From contig DATBAV010000018.1 of the NCBI GenBank assembly GCA_036271315.1, positions 62,001 to 126,000 on the forward strand: a DNA stretch of 64,000 bases. Direction: 5' to 3'. Shown here one piece after another: positions 26,767-35,770 of this stretch (position 1 is the stretch's first letter; each line of letters begins with the position of its first letter). Below the pieces are notes generated by a model. The model had not been told where the DNA came from. It worked only from the letters and a program-made list of their open reading frames with translations, and did not search any database. The DNA is from VRUE01 sp036271315. GTDB lineage: Bacteria > Actinomycetota > Thermoleophilia > Solirubrobacterales > 70-9. The translations under genes and the position numbers were made by a program.

Positions 26767-27479
26767 GCCCCCTTTCAACGGCCAGGGTCAAGCGCGACCC
26801 GATCGCCTATCTGGCGCTGCTGATCGCGATGATCGCGCTGGTCTCCTCGCGCGGGGGTGACGCCCCCGCCAAGCCGGATGCCCGGGCTCACTCCGGCGGC
26901 AAAGGCGCCGGCCCCAAGCTCGCCAAGCTGAAAGTCCAGTGCCCGATCTCCAACGCGGTGAACTTCGGCACCTGGTGCCTGGAATCGACTCCCCACGCGA
27001 TCCCGCCCCGCGACGTCGGCAAGAACAACTACTTCTACGCCGCTCAGACCTGTGCCAAGGAAGGCGGCTGGCTGCCGAGCGCCGCGCAGCTGATCGGCGC
27101 CGCGCCGAAGGCGCCGCTGCAGAGCACGATCGACGACAACCCCGGCACCTCCGGCGCCGAAGAATCCCCCAACCCGAACCGCGGCATCCTCGACAAACGC
27201 GAGATGAGCGGTGACCTCTTCACCACCACGGCGGGCCCGGAAGCCGCCGGCTCGGAGGGCGTGACGGCGGGCTCGCGTGGCAACACCTCGACCGGCGAAC
27301 CCGACCCGACGCCGGCCCCCGCCAACCCCGAACCGGAAACGCTCGACTACGTCACCGTCTATGACAACCAAAACCACGGCGGCTTCGCCGGCGGTGCCCC
27401 GGTGAGCAAGCCGGAGAACTTCCGCTGCGCCTACGCAACCGGGTCTCAGCGCCATCCGCGGGCGTCGAAGACGGGGTAG
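26763..27479 (+). CDS. Membrane-anchored or secreted protein, last gene of propeller operon
   Basis: 238-residue protein with one N-terminal hydrophobic segment (DPIAYLALLIAMIALVSS) followed by a Lys/Gly-rich linker and a domain containing C-P-I-S-N...WCLES and YFYAAQTCAKEGGWLPSAAQLIGAA. The latter resembles the A..C...G.RLPT segment of formylglycine-generating-enzyme/C-type-lectin folds, a weak similarity only. It is coupled by ATGA to the giant surface protein and ends the operon ahead of a hairpin. Acidic/Pro-rich in the middle. Function unknown. Confidence 0.7.
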   Translation: MSPLSTARVKRDPIAYLALLIAMIALVSSRGGDAPAKPDARAHSGGKGAGPKLAKLKVQCPISNAVNFGTWCLESTPHAIPPRDVGKNNYFYAAQTCAKEGGWLPSAAQLIGAAPKAPLQSTIDDNPGTSGAEESPNPNRGILDKREMSGDLFTTTAGPEAAGSEGVTAGSRGNTSTGEPDPTPAPANPEPETLDYVTVYDNQNHGGFAGGAPVSKPENFRCAYATGSQRHPRASKTG

Positions 27480-27511
27480 TCGCCGCCTGATTCTCGGAGT
27501 GAAGCTTGGCA

Positions 27512-27535
27512 AGGGATGGCGCACCCGCCATCCCT
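27512..27535 (+). terminator. Hairpin terminator after the propeller operon
   Basis: A perfect 10-bp stem, AGGGATGGCG with CGCCATCCCT, closes a four-base CACC loop 32 bases after the stop codon of the last operon gene. No T-run follows. The 171-base gap to ftsH otherwise holds only this hairpin and the one at 27619-27645. Confidence 0.65.
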
Positions 27536-27618
27536 GTGGAAGCACCCCGAGATTCAAACGGCGCTTCCTCGGAGCTGCCATCTATTCGAGTTGGTTGGAG
27601 GAAGCGCGACCGCAATCA

Positions 27619-27645
27619 CCCACTACCCCACGGGGGGATAGTGGG
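27619..27645 (-). terminator. Hairpin between the propeller operon and ftsH
   Basis: CCCACTA/TAGTGGG arms continue into CCCC/GGGG pairing with a one-base bulge and a short loop. It lies just 6 bases past the ftsH stop on the minus strand, so it most likely terminates ftsH and may act on both convergent transcripts. Confidence 0.6.
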
Positions 27646-27650
27646 AGCGA

Positions 27651-29624
27651 CTAGGCGTTGGGCTCGTGCTCGCTCTGGGCGGCCGGCAGCGGGATCTCCT
27701 TGATCGGGATCTCCGTCACCGTTGAGAGCACGGCGTCGAGCGCCACTCCCGAGAGCGTCTCCTGCTCCATCAGCGCTCGCGCGGTCTCCTGGACCGCCTG
27801 CCAGTTCAGCCCCAGCACGTGGATCGCCCGTGCCTTGGCCTCCTCGACGATTCGCTCGGTCTCTTCGTCGATCACGTCGAGGGTGTGGGGCCCGACCGAG
27901 CCCATGTCCTGCAGGGAGTTGCCGAGGAAGACCTCGCCGCCGGCCTCGCCGATCGTCACCGAGCCCAGTGCCGGGCTCATACCGAAGGAGGTCACCATCT
28001 GGCGCGCCAGTTTGGTCGCCGCGTGCAGGTCGTCGCTGGAGCCGGTCGAGCCCTCGCCGAACTCGGTCCACTCCGCCGCGGTGCCGGAGAGGATCGCGAC
28101 CAGCTGGCGCTCGAGGTCCGATTGCCCGTGCATGACCGCGTCGCGGTCGGTGAGCATGTGGGCGGCGGTGCCGAGCTGGCGGCCGCGGGCGACGATCGAG
28201 AGCTTCTGGGCGCTGACAACCTGACCGATCGCGCGGGTGGCGACGGCGTGGCCGGCCTCGTGGATCGCGATGGTCCAGCGCTCATCCTCGCCGAGGACGT
28301 GCTTCTTCGCCGGCCCGGCGACGACTCGGTCGATCGCCTCCTCCAGGGTGGCCTGGTCGATTTCCGAGAAGCCCTCGCGGACGCTGAGCAGCGCTGCCTC
28401 GTTGACCAGGTTGGCAAGCTCGGCGCCGGAGAAGCCCGGGCAGAGCTTTGAGATCTCCGAGAGGTCTACGTCGGGGGCAAAGGAGCGTCCTTTGGCGTGC
28501 AGCTCGAGGATTTCGTAGCGACCGTGGACGTCGGGGACATCGACGACCACCTGACGGTCGAAGCGCCCTGGCCGCAGCAGCGCCGGGTCGAGGATGTCGG
28601 GTCGGTTGGTCGCCCCCATCACGCAGACGCCGGCGTCGCCGCCGAAGCCGTCCATCTCGACCAGCAGCTGGTTGAGGGTCTGCTCGCGCTCGTCGTTGCC
28701 CTGACCCACACCGGCGCCGCGCTTGCGCCCGGCGGCGTCGAGCTCGTCAATGAAGATGATCGCCGGCGCCGACTTGCGGGCCTTGGCAAAGAGGTCGCGG
28801 ATGCGGGCGGCGCCGACGCCGACCAGGCTCTCGACGAACTCCGCCCCGGAGGCGCTGAAGAAGGCGGCGTCGGCCTCACCCGCAGTGGCCCGGGCGAGCA
28901 GCGTCTTGCCGGTTCCAGGAGGGCCGACCAGAAGGACGCCCTTTGGCGCCGCGGCGCCCATGCTGAGGTATTTGGAGGGGTCCTCGAGGAAGTCGCGGAT
29001 CTCGCGCAGCTCGGCCAGCGCCTCGCCGGCGCCAGCGACCGAGTCGAAGGTGATCTGGGCTTTCTGCCCCTTCTTCTTGCGCTTGCCCTTGCCGCGGAAG
29101 GCCGAGAAGGCACCGATCCCGCCCGAGCCGTCGGCGGCGGCGTTGCGCATGAAGAACGAGAAGAGGCAGACCAGCAGCAGGATCGGCAGCAGGAACTGGA
29201 CGACGATGACCCGTTCGGACTTGCCCGACTGGGGATCGACCGAGACTTTGGCGCCGCCTTTCGCCAGCTCGGAGAAGAGTTGCTGGGTGGCGGCGTCCGA
29301 GGATGGGTAGTCGGCGTAGAGCTGCAGGCCCGCGTCCGTCTCGACCACGATCTGGTGGTCGTAGTCGAGCAGGGTGGCGGAGCGGACGAGTTCGCCTTCG
29401 GCCAGCTTGTTGACGGTCGAGAGCGGGACCTTCCGTCCGCTGCCTTCCGAGCTCAGCGAGCCGAGCAGGGAGAAGAAGAGGATGATGATGACCAGCGAGG
29501 CGACGAGCAGGAAGGTCGAAACCGGGTCGCGCCCGAGAAAGCGGCCAATCGACGAGAGGATGTCACGGGCCCTTTCCAAGGAAGGGCTCTTTTTCTTGTT
29601 CTGTGCGAGACGAGGGTTCGACAA
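27651..29624 (-). CDS. ftsH: ATP-dependent zinc metalloprotease FtsH
   Basis: 657-residue membrane AAA+ protease that degrades misfolded and regulatory membrane proteins. Two transmembrane helices (residues about 36-55 and 139-158) flank an extracytoplasmic domain. The AAA module has Walker A GPPGTGKT at 234-241, Walker B IIFIDELDA near 289-297 and the second region of homology with RPGRFDR. The peptidase has the HEAGH zinc motif at 455-459. Length is normal for FtsH. The start is TTG 29624, supported by AAGGAG seven bases ahead; no ATG or GTG in this frame lies upstream before the predicted ribosome site. The gene stands alone. Confidence 0.95.
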   Translation of the reverse strand: MSNPRLAQNKKKSPSLERARDILSSIGRFLGRDPVSTFLLVASLVIIILFFSLLGSLSSEGSGRKVPLSTVNKLAEGELVRSATLLDYDHQIVVETDAGLQLYADYPSSDAATQQLFSELAKGGAKVSVDPQSGKSERVIVVQFLLPILLLVCLFSFFMRNAAADGSGGIGAFSAFRGKGKRKKKGQKAQITFDSVAGAGEALAELREIRDFLEDPSKYLSMGAAAPKGVLLVGPPGTGKTLLARATAGEADAAFFSASGAEFVESLVGVGAARIRDLFAKARKSAPAIIFIDELDAAGRKRGAGVGQGNDEREQTLNQLLVEMDGFGGDAGVCVMGATNRPDILDPALLRPGRFDRQVVVDVPDVHGRYEILELHAKGRSFAPDVDLSEISKLCPGFSGAELANLVNEAALLSVREGFSEIDQATLEEAIDRVVAGPAKKHVLGEDERWTIAIHEAGHAVATRAIGQVVSAQKLSIVARGRQLGTAAHMLTDRDAVMHGQSDLERQLVAILSGTAAEWTEFGEGSTGSSDDLHAATKLARQMVTSFGMSPALGSVTIGEAGGEVFLGNSLQDMGSVGPHTLDVIDEETERIVEEAKARAIHVLGLNWQAVQETARALMEQETLSGVALDAVLSTVTEIPIKEIPLPAAQSEHEPNA

Positions 29625-29780
29625 AGGGGCGCTCCTTCGGATGCGTTAGATCGGCACCCTCGCGCTTCTCGCACCGCCCGTTGTGAACTACCTGATAAGG
29701 AGTTGCAATAGGCAGCGAGGTGCGAATGCCACCGAACCGGTGGACCCGGGGGTGTCAAGAGAACTTGCGCCGCGCGGGGT

Positions 29781-29814
29781 ATGTGTCAAGTTTTAGCGGT
29801 TATATTTGACACAT
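29781..29814 (+). promoter_or_regulatory. Perfect inverted repeat over the fic start codon
   Basis: ATGTGTCAA at 29781-29789 and TTGACACAT at 29806-29814 are perfect 9-bp arms separated by 16 bases; the right arm ends inside the ATG of the Fic gene. A TATATT at 29801-29806 lies where a -10 element would put the transcript start at or next to the ATG, and no ribosome site is present, so the mRNA may be leaderless. The Fic protein's C-terminal winged-helix is a candidate autorepressor. Confidence 0.6.
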
Positions 29815-30991
29815 GGACACCGATCGTCTTTCCCGAAGCCCCGTTGGGCGCCTCGTGCCGGTCGTGGGTCCCGATCCGGCTACGCACGAGATGGTCGAGG
29901 GACAGGCTTTTCTGCCGTCCCGCCTTCCCACCGGGCTGACACTTTCGACTGAGACTTGGAACACGATCAACGTCGCGACCGCGGCGCTTGCACGACTCGA
30001 CGGTGCCGCTCGCCTGATTCCTCGCCCGGCCCTCCTGCGCCGGCCGACACTGCGGCGCGAGGCGCAGAGCACCAGCGCGCTCGAGGGCACCTACGCGCCG
30101 TTCGCCGATGTGCTTGCCGCCGACCGTGAGGACCAGCGCCACATGACCGCCGAGCTACGCGAGGTCCTCAACTTCGAGGCGATGGCCGAGCTTGCGTTCT
30201 CCTGGCCGGAGGAGCGCCCCCTCAACCTCAGCATGCTCGGCGAACTCCAAAGCACTTTGGTTCGCGACACGGCGGGCAAATTGGCGGACGCCGGCGGCCT
30301 TCGCGACCGCATCGTCGTGATCGGATCGCCGGGACGTCCGCTCGAGGAGGCGCGATTTGTTCCACCCCCTCCTGGGGATCAGCTACGTGCCGAGGTCGAA
30401 GCGCTGCTCGATTGGCTCGCCGTGCCGCCGCAGCTGCCGACGGTGGTCCAAGCGGCGATGGTCCACTACCAATTCGAGTCGCTCCATCCCTATTCGGACG
30501 GCAACGGCCGCCTGGGGCGCTTGCTGGTCATCGTCCAGCTGCTCCGGGGCGCCGTGATCCGCGAGCCGCTCCTTGTCGTATCGCCATGGTTCGAGCAGCG
30601 GCGCGCCGCCTATCAAGATGAACTACTGGCGCTCAGCTGCGACGGTGAGTGGGATCGCTGGATCGCCTTCTTCGCGGAGGGGGTCGCTGCCTCGGCTGCC
30701 GCCTCCCAGGCCAAGGTCGAGGATCTGGTTGCCCTGCAGCAGCGCCTGCGCGAGGGGGTTCAGCGGGCCGGAAAGCGGGGCGTTGCCGAGCGCCTCGCCG
30801 CCGACCTCGTCGGGGCCCCCTACGTGAAGGGTCGCGATATCGCGGGTCGGTACGACCTCTCCCGCCAAGGCGCGTTTTCTGCGATCCGCACCTTGGTGGA
30901 CCTCGGAATCCTCGAAGATACCGGCACCGTCGATTTGCACAATGCCCGGATATACGTTGCACCCGAGGTCGTGCGCATCGTCTCCGCGTAG
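29813..30991 (+). CDS. Fic-domain protein with C-terminal winged helix
   Basis: 392-residue Fic family protein, expected to AMPylate (or otherwise modify with a nucleotide) a target protein. The catalytic motif HPYSDGNGRLGR lies at residues 225-236 (usual form HxFxxGNGRxxR). An N-terminal inhibitory motif TSALEG at 87-92 fits the (S/T)xxxE(G/N) class II pattern, so activity should be self-inhibited. The C-terminal segment (KGRDIAGRYDLSRQGAFSAI) looks like a winged-helix DNA-binding domain, a common combination in actinobacteria. The start ATG 29813 lies within an inverted repeat and has no Shine-Dalgarno sequence. The gene stands alone between ftsH and an acyl-CoA dehydrogenase. Confidence 0.9.
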   Translation: MDTDRLSRSPVGRLVPVVGPDPATHEMVEGQAFLPSRLPTGLTLSTETWNTINVATAALARLDGAARLIPRPALLRRPTLRREAQSTSALEGTYAPFADVLAADREDQRHMTAELREVLNFEAMAELAFSWPEERPLNLSMLGELQSTLVRDTAGKLADAGGLRDRIVVIGSPGRPLEEARFVPPPPGDQLRAEVEALLDWLAVPPQLPTVVQAAMVHYQFESLHPYSDGNGRLGRLLVIVQLLRGAVIREPLLVVSPWFEQRRAAYQDELLALSCDGEWDRWIAFFAEGVAASAAASQAKVEDLVALQQRLREGVQRAGKRGVAERLAADLVGAPYVKGRDIAGRYDLSRQGAFSAIRTLVDLGILEDTGTVDLHNARIYVAPEVVRIVSA

Positions 30992-31057
30992 CCCGGCGGT
31001 TGGAGTAGCAATGGCCACAAGACGGCGGGGAGCATCTATGGATACGGTCCCGCTCCC

Positions 31058-32215
31058 ATGAGCCCAGCGACCGACATCTACTCGATCCCCCAGGACATGC
31101 TCGACTTCCGCGAGACGATCGGCCAGATCGCGCGCGAGCGGATCGCGCCGCGCGCTGCCGAGATCGACGAGAAGTCGGAATACCCGAGGGACGTGCGCGA
31201 GCTGCTAGCCGAGCACGACATCCTCGCCCTGCCCTTCGAGGAGGAGCACGGGGGGACCGGCACCGGCACGCTGATGCTGCAAATGGGGGTCGAGGAGATC
31301 GCCAAGGCTTGCGCCTCCAGCGCCCTGATCCTGATGGTGCAGGAGCTCGGCTCGCTGCCGATTCGGCTCTTTGGCAGCGACGAGCTGAAGCAGCGGGTGC
31401 TGCCGCGCTGCGCCAGCGGCGAGTGGACGCCCGCATTTGCTCTCTCCGAGCCGGAGGCCGGCTCGGACCCGGCCGCGATGCGAACCCACGCCGAGCTCGA
31501 CGGCGACGAATGGGTGATCAACGGCGCCAAGAACTGGATCACCAATGCTGGTGTCGCCGACTTCTACGTCGTCTTTGCCGTCACCGATCGCGAAAAGCGA
31601 CGGATCACCGCCTTCATGGTCGAGGCCGACCGGCCCGGCTTCTCGATCGGCAAGCTCGAGCACAAGCTCGGCATCCGTGGTTCGCCGACCGGCTCGCCGG
31701 TCTTCGACGACGTGCGGGTGCCGGCCGAGAACGTGATCGGCGAGGTCGGGCGCGGGCTCGGCGTCGCCCTCGGCACGCTGGAAAGGACGCGGCTCGGCGC
31801 CGCGGCGCAGGCGGTTGGGATCGCCCAGGGGGCGACCGACTACGCGACCACCTACGCCTCGGAGCGGGTCGCCTTCGGCAAGCCGATCCTCGACCTACAG
31901 GCGATCCAGTTCAAGCTGGCCGAGATGGAGACCGGCACCGCCGCCGCCCGCGAGCTGCTCTACAAGGCCTGCGCGATGGCCGACCAGAACGACCCCGGCC
32001 TGGCCAAGCACTCCTCGATGGCAAAGCTGTTTGCCTCCGACAACGCGATGCGGGTCACGGTCGAGGCGATCCAGGTCCTCGGCGGCTACGGCTACGTCAA
32101 GGAGTACCCGGTCGAGCGAATGATGCGCGACGCCAAGATCACCCAGATCTACGAGGGCACCAACGAGATCCAGCGCGTGGTGATCTCGCGCGCGATGGAC
32201 CCGCGGCGGCGTTAA
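31058..32215 (+). CDS. Acyl-CoA dehydrogenase
   Basis: 385-residue flavoprotein catalysing alpha,beta-dehydrogenation of an acyl-CoA with electrons passed to ETF. The FAD-binding motif FALSEPEAGSDPAAM is clear and the C-terminal signature IYEGTNEIQRVVISR is of the short/branched-chain type; the catalytic base lies in or near YEGT in this group. The N-terminal DFRETIGQIARERIAPRA is standard. Substrate chain length is not determined. ATG 31058 is used. No operon partners; the stop overlaps the convergent GNAT gene by four bases (TTAA). Confidence 0.95.
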   Translation: MSPATDIYSIPQDMLDFRETIGQIARERIAPRAAEIDEKSEYPRDVRELLAEHDILALPFEEEHGGTGTGTLMLQMGVEEIAKACASSALILMVQELGSLPIRLFGSDELKQRVLPRCASGEWTPAFALSEPEAGSDPAAMRTHAELDGDEWVINGAKNWITNAGVADFYVVFAVTDREKRRITAFMVEADRPGFSIGKLEHKLGIRGSPTGSPVFDDVRVPAENVIGEVGRGLGVALGTLERTRLGAAAQAVGIAQGATDYATTYASERVAFGKPILDLQAIQFKLAEMETGTAAARELLYKACAMADQNDPGLAKHSSMAKLFASDNAMRVTVEAIQVLGGYGYVKEYPVERMMRDAKITQIYEGTNEIQRVVISRAMDPRRR

Positions 32216-32862
32216 GCCCCGCTCCGCGGTTCCCGCCACATGCGGGAGAAGACCTCGCTGCCGCGGCCGAGCTTGAACTGGCCGGTGACTTTGAAGCCGT
32301 GGCGTTCGTAGAGGGCGCGGTTGCGTGGCGTGCTCGACTCGAGGAAGGCGGGGACGTTCTCGGCGTCGCAGCGGGAAAGGACCGGGTGCATCAGCGCCGA
32401 GCCCATGCCGCGCCCCTGGCTCTCGGGCTCGACCCCGAGCATCGGCAGGTAGTAGTGGGGCCTGCTCGGGTGGTCTTTCTCGGCCGCGTTGAGGGCCGAG
32501 AGCAGGCGGGGGAGGTTGCGACCGTAGGCGCGGATCAGTCCCGGCAGCATCGCCAGCTGCTTGCCGATGCCGATCTCCCAGGTGCCGGGTGGGTTCCAGA
32601 TGCAGACGCCGGCCGCCAGCTCGCCGACGACGTAGGTCTCGCCGAGGTCGAGCCAGGCGCGCTCGAGGAAGAGCTCGACGCCGGCTTCGCTGATCCGCAT
32701 CCGGCTCGAGGTGTCGGGCAGCACGTAGGTGCTCAGCGGGTCCTCGAAGAAAGCGCGGGCGATCGTCCGCGCCAGGGCTGGGATCTCACCCCGCTGGGCC
32801 TTGCACACCTCGTGGCCACCGGGTCCGGGAATCTGCCGACTGCTTTCGGTCTCTGTTCGCAT
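32212..32862 (-). CDS. GNAT-family N-acetyltransferase
   Basis: 216-residue acetyltransferase with the acetyl-CoA pyrophosphate-binding motif A as LGVEPESQGRGMGSALM and a closing segment ESSTPRNRALYERHGF. This layout is common among actinobacterial GNATs with about 200 residues and unknown amine substrate. The start ATG 32862 is chosen because the upstream frame extension (to 33048) overlaps the LuxR-type gene and lacks conservation. Stop codons of this gene and the convergent acyl-CoA dehydrogenase share bases at 32212-32215, leaving no room for a terminator. Confidence 0.85.
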   Translation of the reverse strand: MRTETESSRQIPGPGGHEVCKAQRGEIPALARTIARAFFEDPLSTYVLPDTSSRMRISEAGVELFLERAWLDLGETYVVGELAAGVCIWNPPGTWEIGIGKQLAMLPGLIRAYGRNLPRLLSALNAAEKDHPSRPHYYLPMLGVEPESQGRGMGSALMHPVLSRCDAENVPAFLESSTPRNRALYERHGFKVTGQFKLGRGSEVFSRMWREPRSGA

Positions 32863-32927
32863 GGCGCGATTCTCGGCCAGCCGTTCCACCCTTCGCAACA
32901 GGGTCGAACCCCTGAATTTGCGTCCCG

Positions 32928-35732
32928 CTACTCGCTGAAGAGCGGCCCGAGCGCCTCGGGAAGCGCCTCCCTGGCCCCACGCCCTGAGATTCCCAGCTTC
33001 GAGTAGGCGTGCATCAGGGTTCCCTCGACGGTCTTCAGGGTCACGCAAAGCTCTTGGGCGATCTCGCGGTTGCTGCGCCCCCGCGCGGCCAATAGGGCCG
33101 TGCGCGACTCGGCGGCGGTGAGGGCATCAGGGCCCTCGCGCACCGCCCGCCGCGGCCGCGCACCGGTGGCGCGTAGCTCCTCCAGCGCTTGGGTGACGAC
33201 CGGGCCGGCGCCGCAGCGGTAGGCGAGGTCCAGTCCCTCCCGCAGCGGCTCGCGGGCCGCCGCGCGCTCGCCGCGGCGGCGCAGCGCCGCGCCCAACTCG
33301 ACCAGCGCCTTCGCGTATTCCAGCCGGAACACCGATGGCGCGAGTACGTCGACCGCTTCGCGCAGGAATGCCAGCCCATCCTCGGGCTCGTTGACGATTC
33401 CGCTCAGCCGCAGCATCTGGCCGATGTAGTGAGGGCCTTCGAAGCGGCGGGAGAACTCCAGCTCCGTCGCCGCGAGCTCGCGGGCCTTCTCGCTTTCGCC
33501 GAGGCGATGGGCAAGGAGGACTTCGACCGGCCACCTGACTTCGGTGTGGGAGCGAATCCCGGGGCCCGTTGCCTCCCCCCGGCGCCTCAGCTCGGCGAGG
33601 TCGGTCGCGGCCTGCTCGAATTGGCCTTGGGCTATCCCCAGTTGGGCCCGGGCCCAGAAGAGGCTGGCACTGCCGGGCGCGGACCCGGACCAGTGTTCGG
33701 CGTCGGTGGCGGCAAGTGCCCGTGCGACTGCCTCGAGCTCACCGCTCTCGAAGAGGGCGAGGGCGTAGAGCCCGTGCCCCCAGGCCGCGTGTGGACCGGG
33801 GTCGACGACTGAGAGGGATGCCTGTGCGGCGGCGACGGCTTCAGGTATTGCGCCAAGCTGTAGGGAGGCCATCGCACGGGTGATCTCGACCGCGAAGATC
33901 TCGCGCCGATGGCCGTTGCGTCGCACCTGGGCGAGGCTTTTCCGCGCCGCTTCGTGGGCGATGTCGGGTCGATCGCAAAAGGTGAGAACGGTCGCCGCGA
34001 TCAGCCACCGCTCGCGGTCGGGTCCCGGGCCCTGGCGAGCGTCCAGTTGCAGAGCGCGCTCGGCGAGCGCGGCGGCTTCCGGCGCTCGCTCACCGGTGAA
34101 GCCGATGGCGACGGCCATCGCGGTCAGAACCGCCGATGCCGCGGGTCCGTCGGGCACCTTTCCCCCGTAGGAAGCGAGGCGCTCGAAGCCGGGGCCGCGC
34201 ACGGTCTCGGAGATGATCGAGTAGGTGATCAGCTCCGCATCGATCAGCTGTTCGAGCGTCGTGTCGGTGCCGGCTACCAGTGCGAGTGCGTGATCGAGCG
34301 AGGAGACCGCTTCGGGCCAGCGATTGACCGAAGCGAGGATGCGAGCGCGGGAGATCGCGATATCGACCTGAGCGCTCACGTTGGTCGACTCCCGCTTCGC
34401 TGCCTTGGCAAGGTGCTCGAGCGCTGCATCCGGTCTGCCGGCGGCGTCCTCCGCCGCGGCGAGCTCGCGCAGCGTCGTCGCGCAGTCGCCCTCGCGTGGT
34501 GGCTCTTCAAGTGCCCGGGAGGAAGCTGCCGCGGCCGATTCCGGCGCCCCCCGCCGCAACGCCTCGGCGGCGAACTCCCGCAACCGCTCGACTACCCAGG
34601 GATCCGCTTCGGGCACGCACCGCATCAGGTGGTTGCCGACCTCTTCGATACCGGTGCCCTCGCCATCGAGCAGGCGGGCCGCCGCTCGGTGCAGTTCGTC
34701 ACGCTGTCCGGAGGCGAGGCGGGCTTCGACGCCGCTGCGCACGACCGGGTGGGTGAAGCGCGGGATCTCACTTTCGGTCAGGAGCCCATGGGCAACCAGG
34801 CCGTCGATGATCGCTACGGCTCGCGCCGCGGGAACCTCGGCAAGCCGTGCGATCCGCCCCCGACGAGCACCCTCGCCGAGCACGCAGATCGCTCTCACCA
34901 CATTGGCGGCGGCGGGATCGACAGCTTCGACGCGCCGCCACACGTGTTGCTCCAGCCCCTCCGCTTCCACCTGCTCGAGCTCGCTGACCGCCGAGTCGTC
35001 GGGTCGGATGCCCCGTTCGCGCAGGGCCAGCGCGGTTTCCTTGAGGTAGAGCGGATAGCCACCCGTCTGCCGCAGGCAGGCGGCGGCGAAGCCGGCAGTG
35101 GCGGGCTCCCCGAGTGCCGACTCGATCAGTCTTCCCGCTCCCTCACTGCTGAGTGGCGCCGGCTCCACCCGTAGAAAGGCGCTCGCACGCAGCTCGTCGA
35201 GAACCGGCACCGATGCCTCCCCGCTTCGCTCCGCGAGCAGGAGCGCGATCGGCAGGCCCTCGAGGCGACGGCTGAGGTGGAGCAGGTGGCGGAGGGAGGG
35301 ATCGTCCGCCCACTGCACGTCGTCCACCGCGACCAGCAACGGGGAGGTCTGGCCGAGCTCGGCGAGTAGCCAGTAGAGGCCGAGCAGGATCTGGTGGGAC
35401 GGGTCGGCCGCGGTGCCCTCGTTGCGCGCTTCGAAGACGGCGCCGGCGCCGCCCAGAAGCTCGCTGCGCTCGGGCTCGCCAAGCTCTCTAACCGCCCCTG
35501 CATAGAGCTGGCGCACCACCCCGAATGGATGGCCGCGCTCGAACTCGAAGCCTGTGGCACGCAGCAGCTCGAATCCCCGCGAGCGGCCATTGTGGCAGGC
35601 CTCGTCAAGTAGCGCTGTCTTGCCGATGCCGGCCGGGCCGCTGAGGAGCAGACAGCAACCGTCGGCGCCAGGGACCTCGGTAAGGGCCCCCTCGATTGCA
35701 TGCAGGTCCCCTGAGCGCTCGATCAGCTCCAT
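32928..35732 (-). CDS. LuxR-type transcriptional regulator with AAA ATPase (LAL family)
   Basis: 934-residue large ATP-binding LuxR-like regulator. Walker A is GPAGIGKT near residues 32-39 and Walker B is LLVAVDDVQWADD. A long TPR-like central region is followed by a C-terminal LuxR helix-turn-helix (LTAAESRTALLAARGRSNRE and the TLKTVEGTLMHAYSKLGI recognition region). Such proteins integrate an inducer with ATP binding to activate transcription. ATG 35732 starts exactly at the conserved MELIERSGDL. It is divergent from the HAD hydrolase at 35771, sharing a 38-base intergenic region. The targets are unknown. Confidence 0.92.
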   Translation of the reverse strand: MELIERSGDLHAIEGALTEVPGADGCCLLLSGPAGIGKTALLDEACHNGRSRGFELLRATGFEFERGHPFGVVRQLYAGAVRELGEPERSELLGGAGAVFEARNEGTAADPSHQILLGLYWLLAELGQTSPLLVAVDDVQWADDPSLRHLLHLSRRLEGLPIALLLAERSGEASVPVLDELRASAFLRVEPAPLSSEGAGRLIESALGEPATAGFAAACLRQTGGYPLYLKETALALRERGIRPDDSAVSELEQVEAEGLEQHVWRRVEAVDPAAANVVRAICVLGEGARRGRIARLAEVPAARAVAIIDGLVAHGLLTESEIPRFTHPVVRSGVEARLASGQRDELHRAAARLLDGEGTGIEEVGNHLMRCVPEADPWVVERLREFAAEALRRGAPESAAAASSRALEEPPREGDCATTLRELAAAEDAAGRPDAALEHLAKAAKRESTNVSAQVDIAISRARILASVNRWPEAVSSLDHALALVAGTDTTLEQLIDAELITYSIISETVRGPGFERLASYGGKVPDGPAASAVLTAMAVAIGFTGERAPEAAALAERALQLDARQGPGPDRERWLIAATVLTFCDRPDIAHEAARKSLAQVRRNGHRREIFAVEITRAMASLQLGAIPEAVAAAQASLSVVDPGPHAAWGHGLYALALFESGELEAVARALAATDAEHWSGSAPGSASLFWARAQLGIAQGQFEQAATDLAELRRRGEATGPGIRSHTEVRWPVEVLLAHRLGESEKARELAATELEFSRRFEGPHYIGQMLRLSGIVNEPEDGLAFLREAVDVLAPSVFRLEYAKALVELGAALRRRGERAAAREPLREGLDLAYRCGAGPVVTQALEELRATGARPRRAVREGPDALTAAESRTALLAARGRSNREIAQELCVTLKTVEGTLMHAYSKLGISGRGAREALPEALGPLFSE

Positions 35733-35770
35733 AACCGGCAGTATCGCCGGGCGGGTAGCGTCCCGACACC

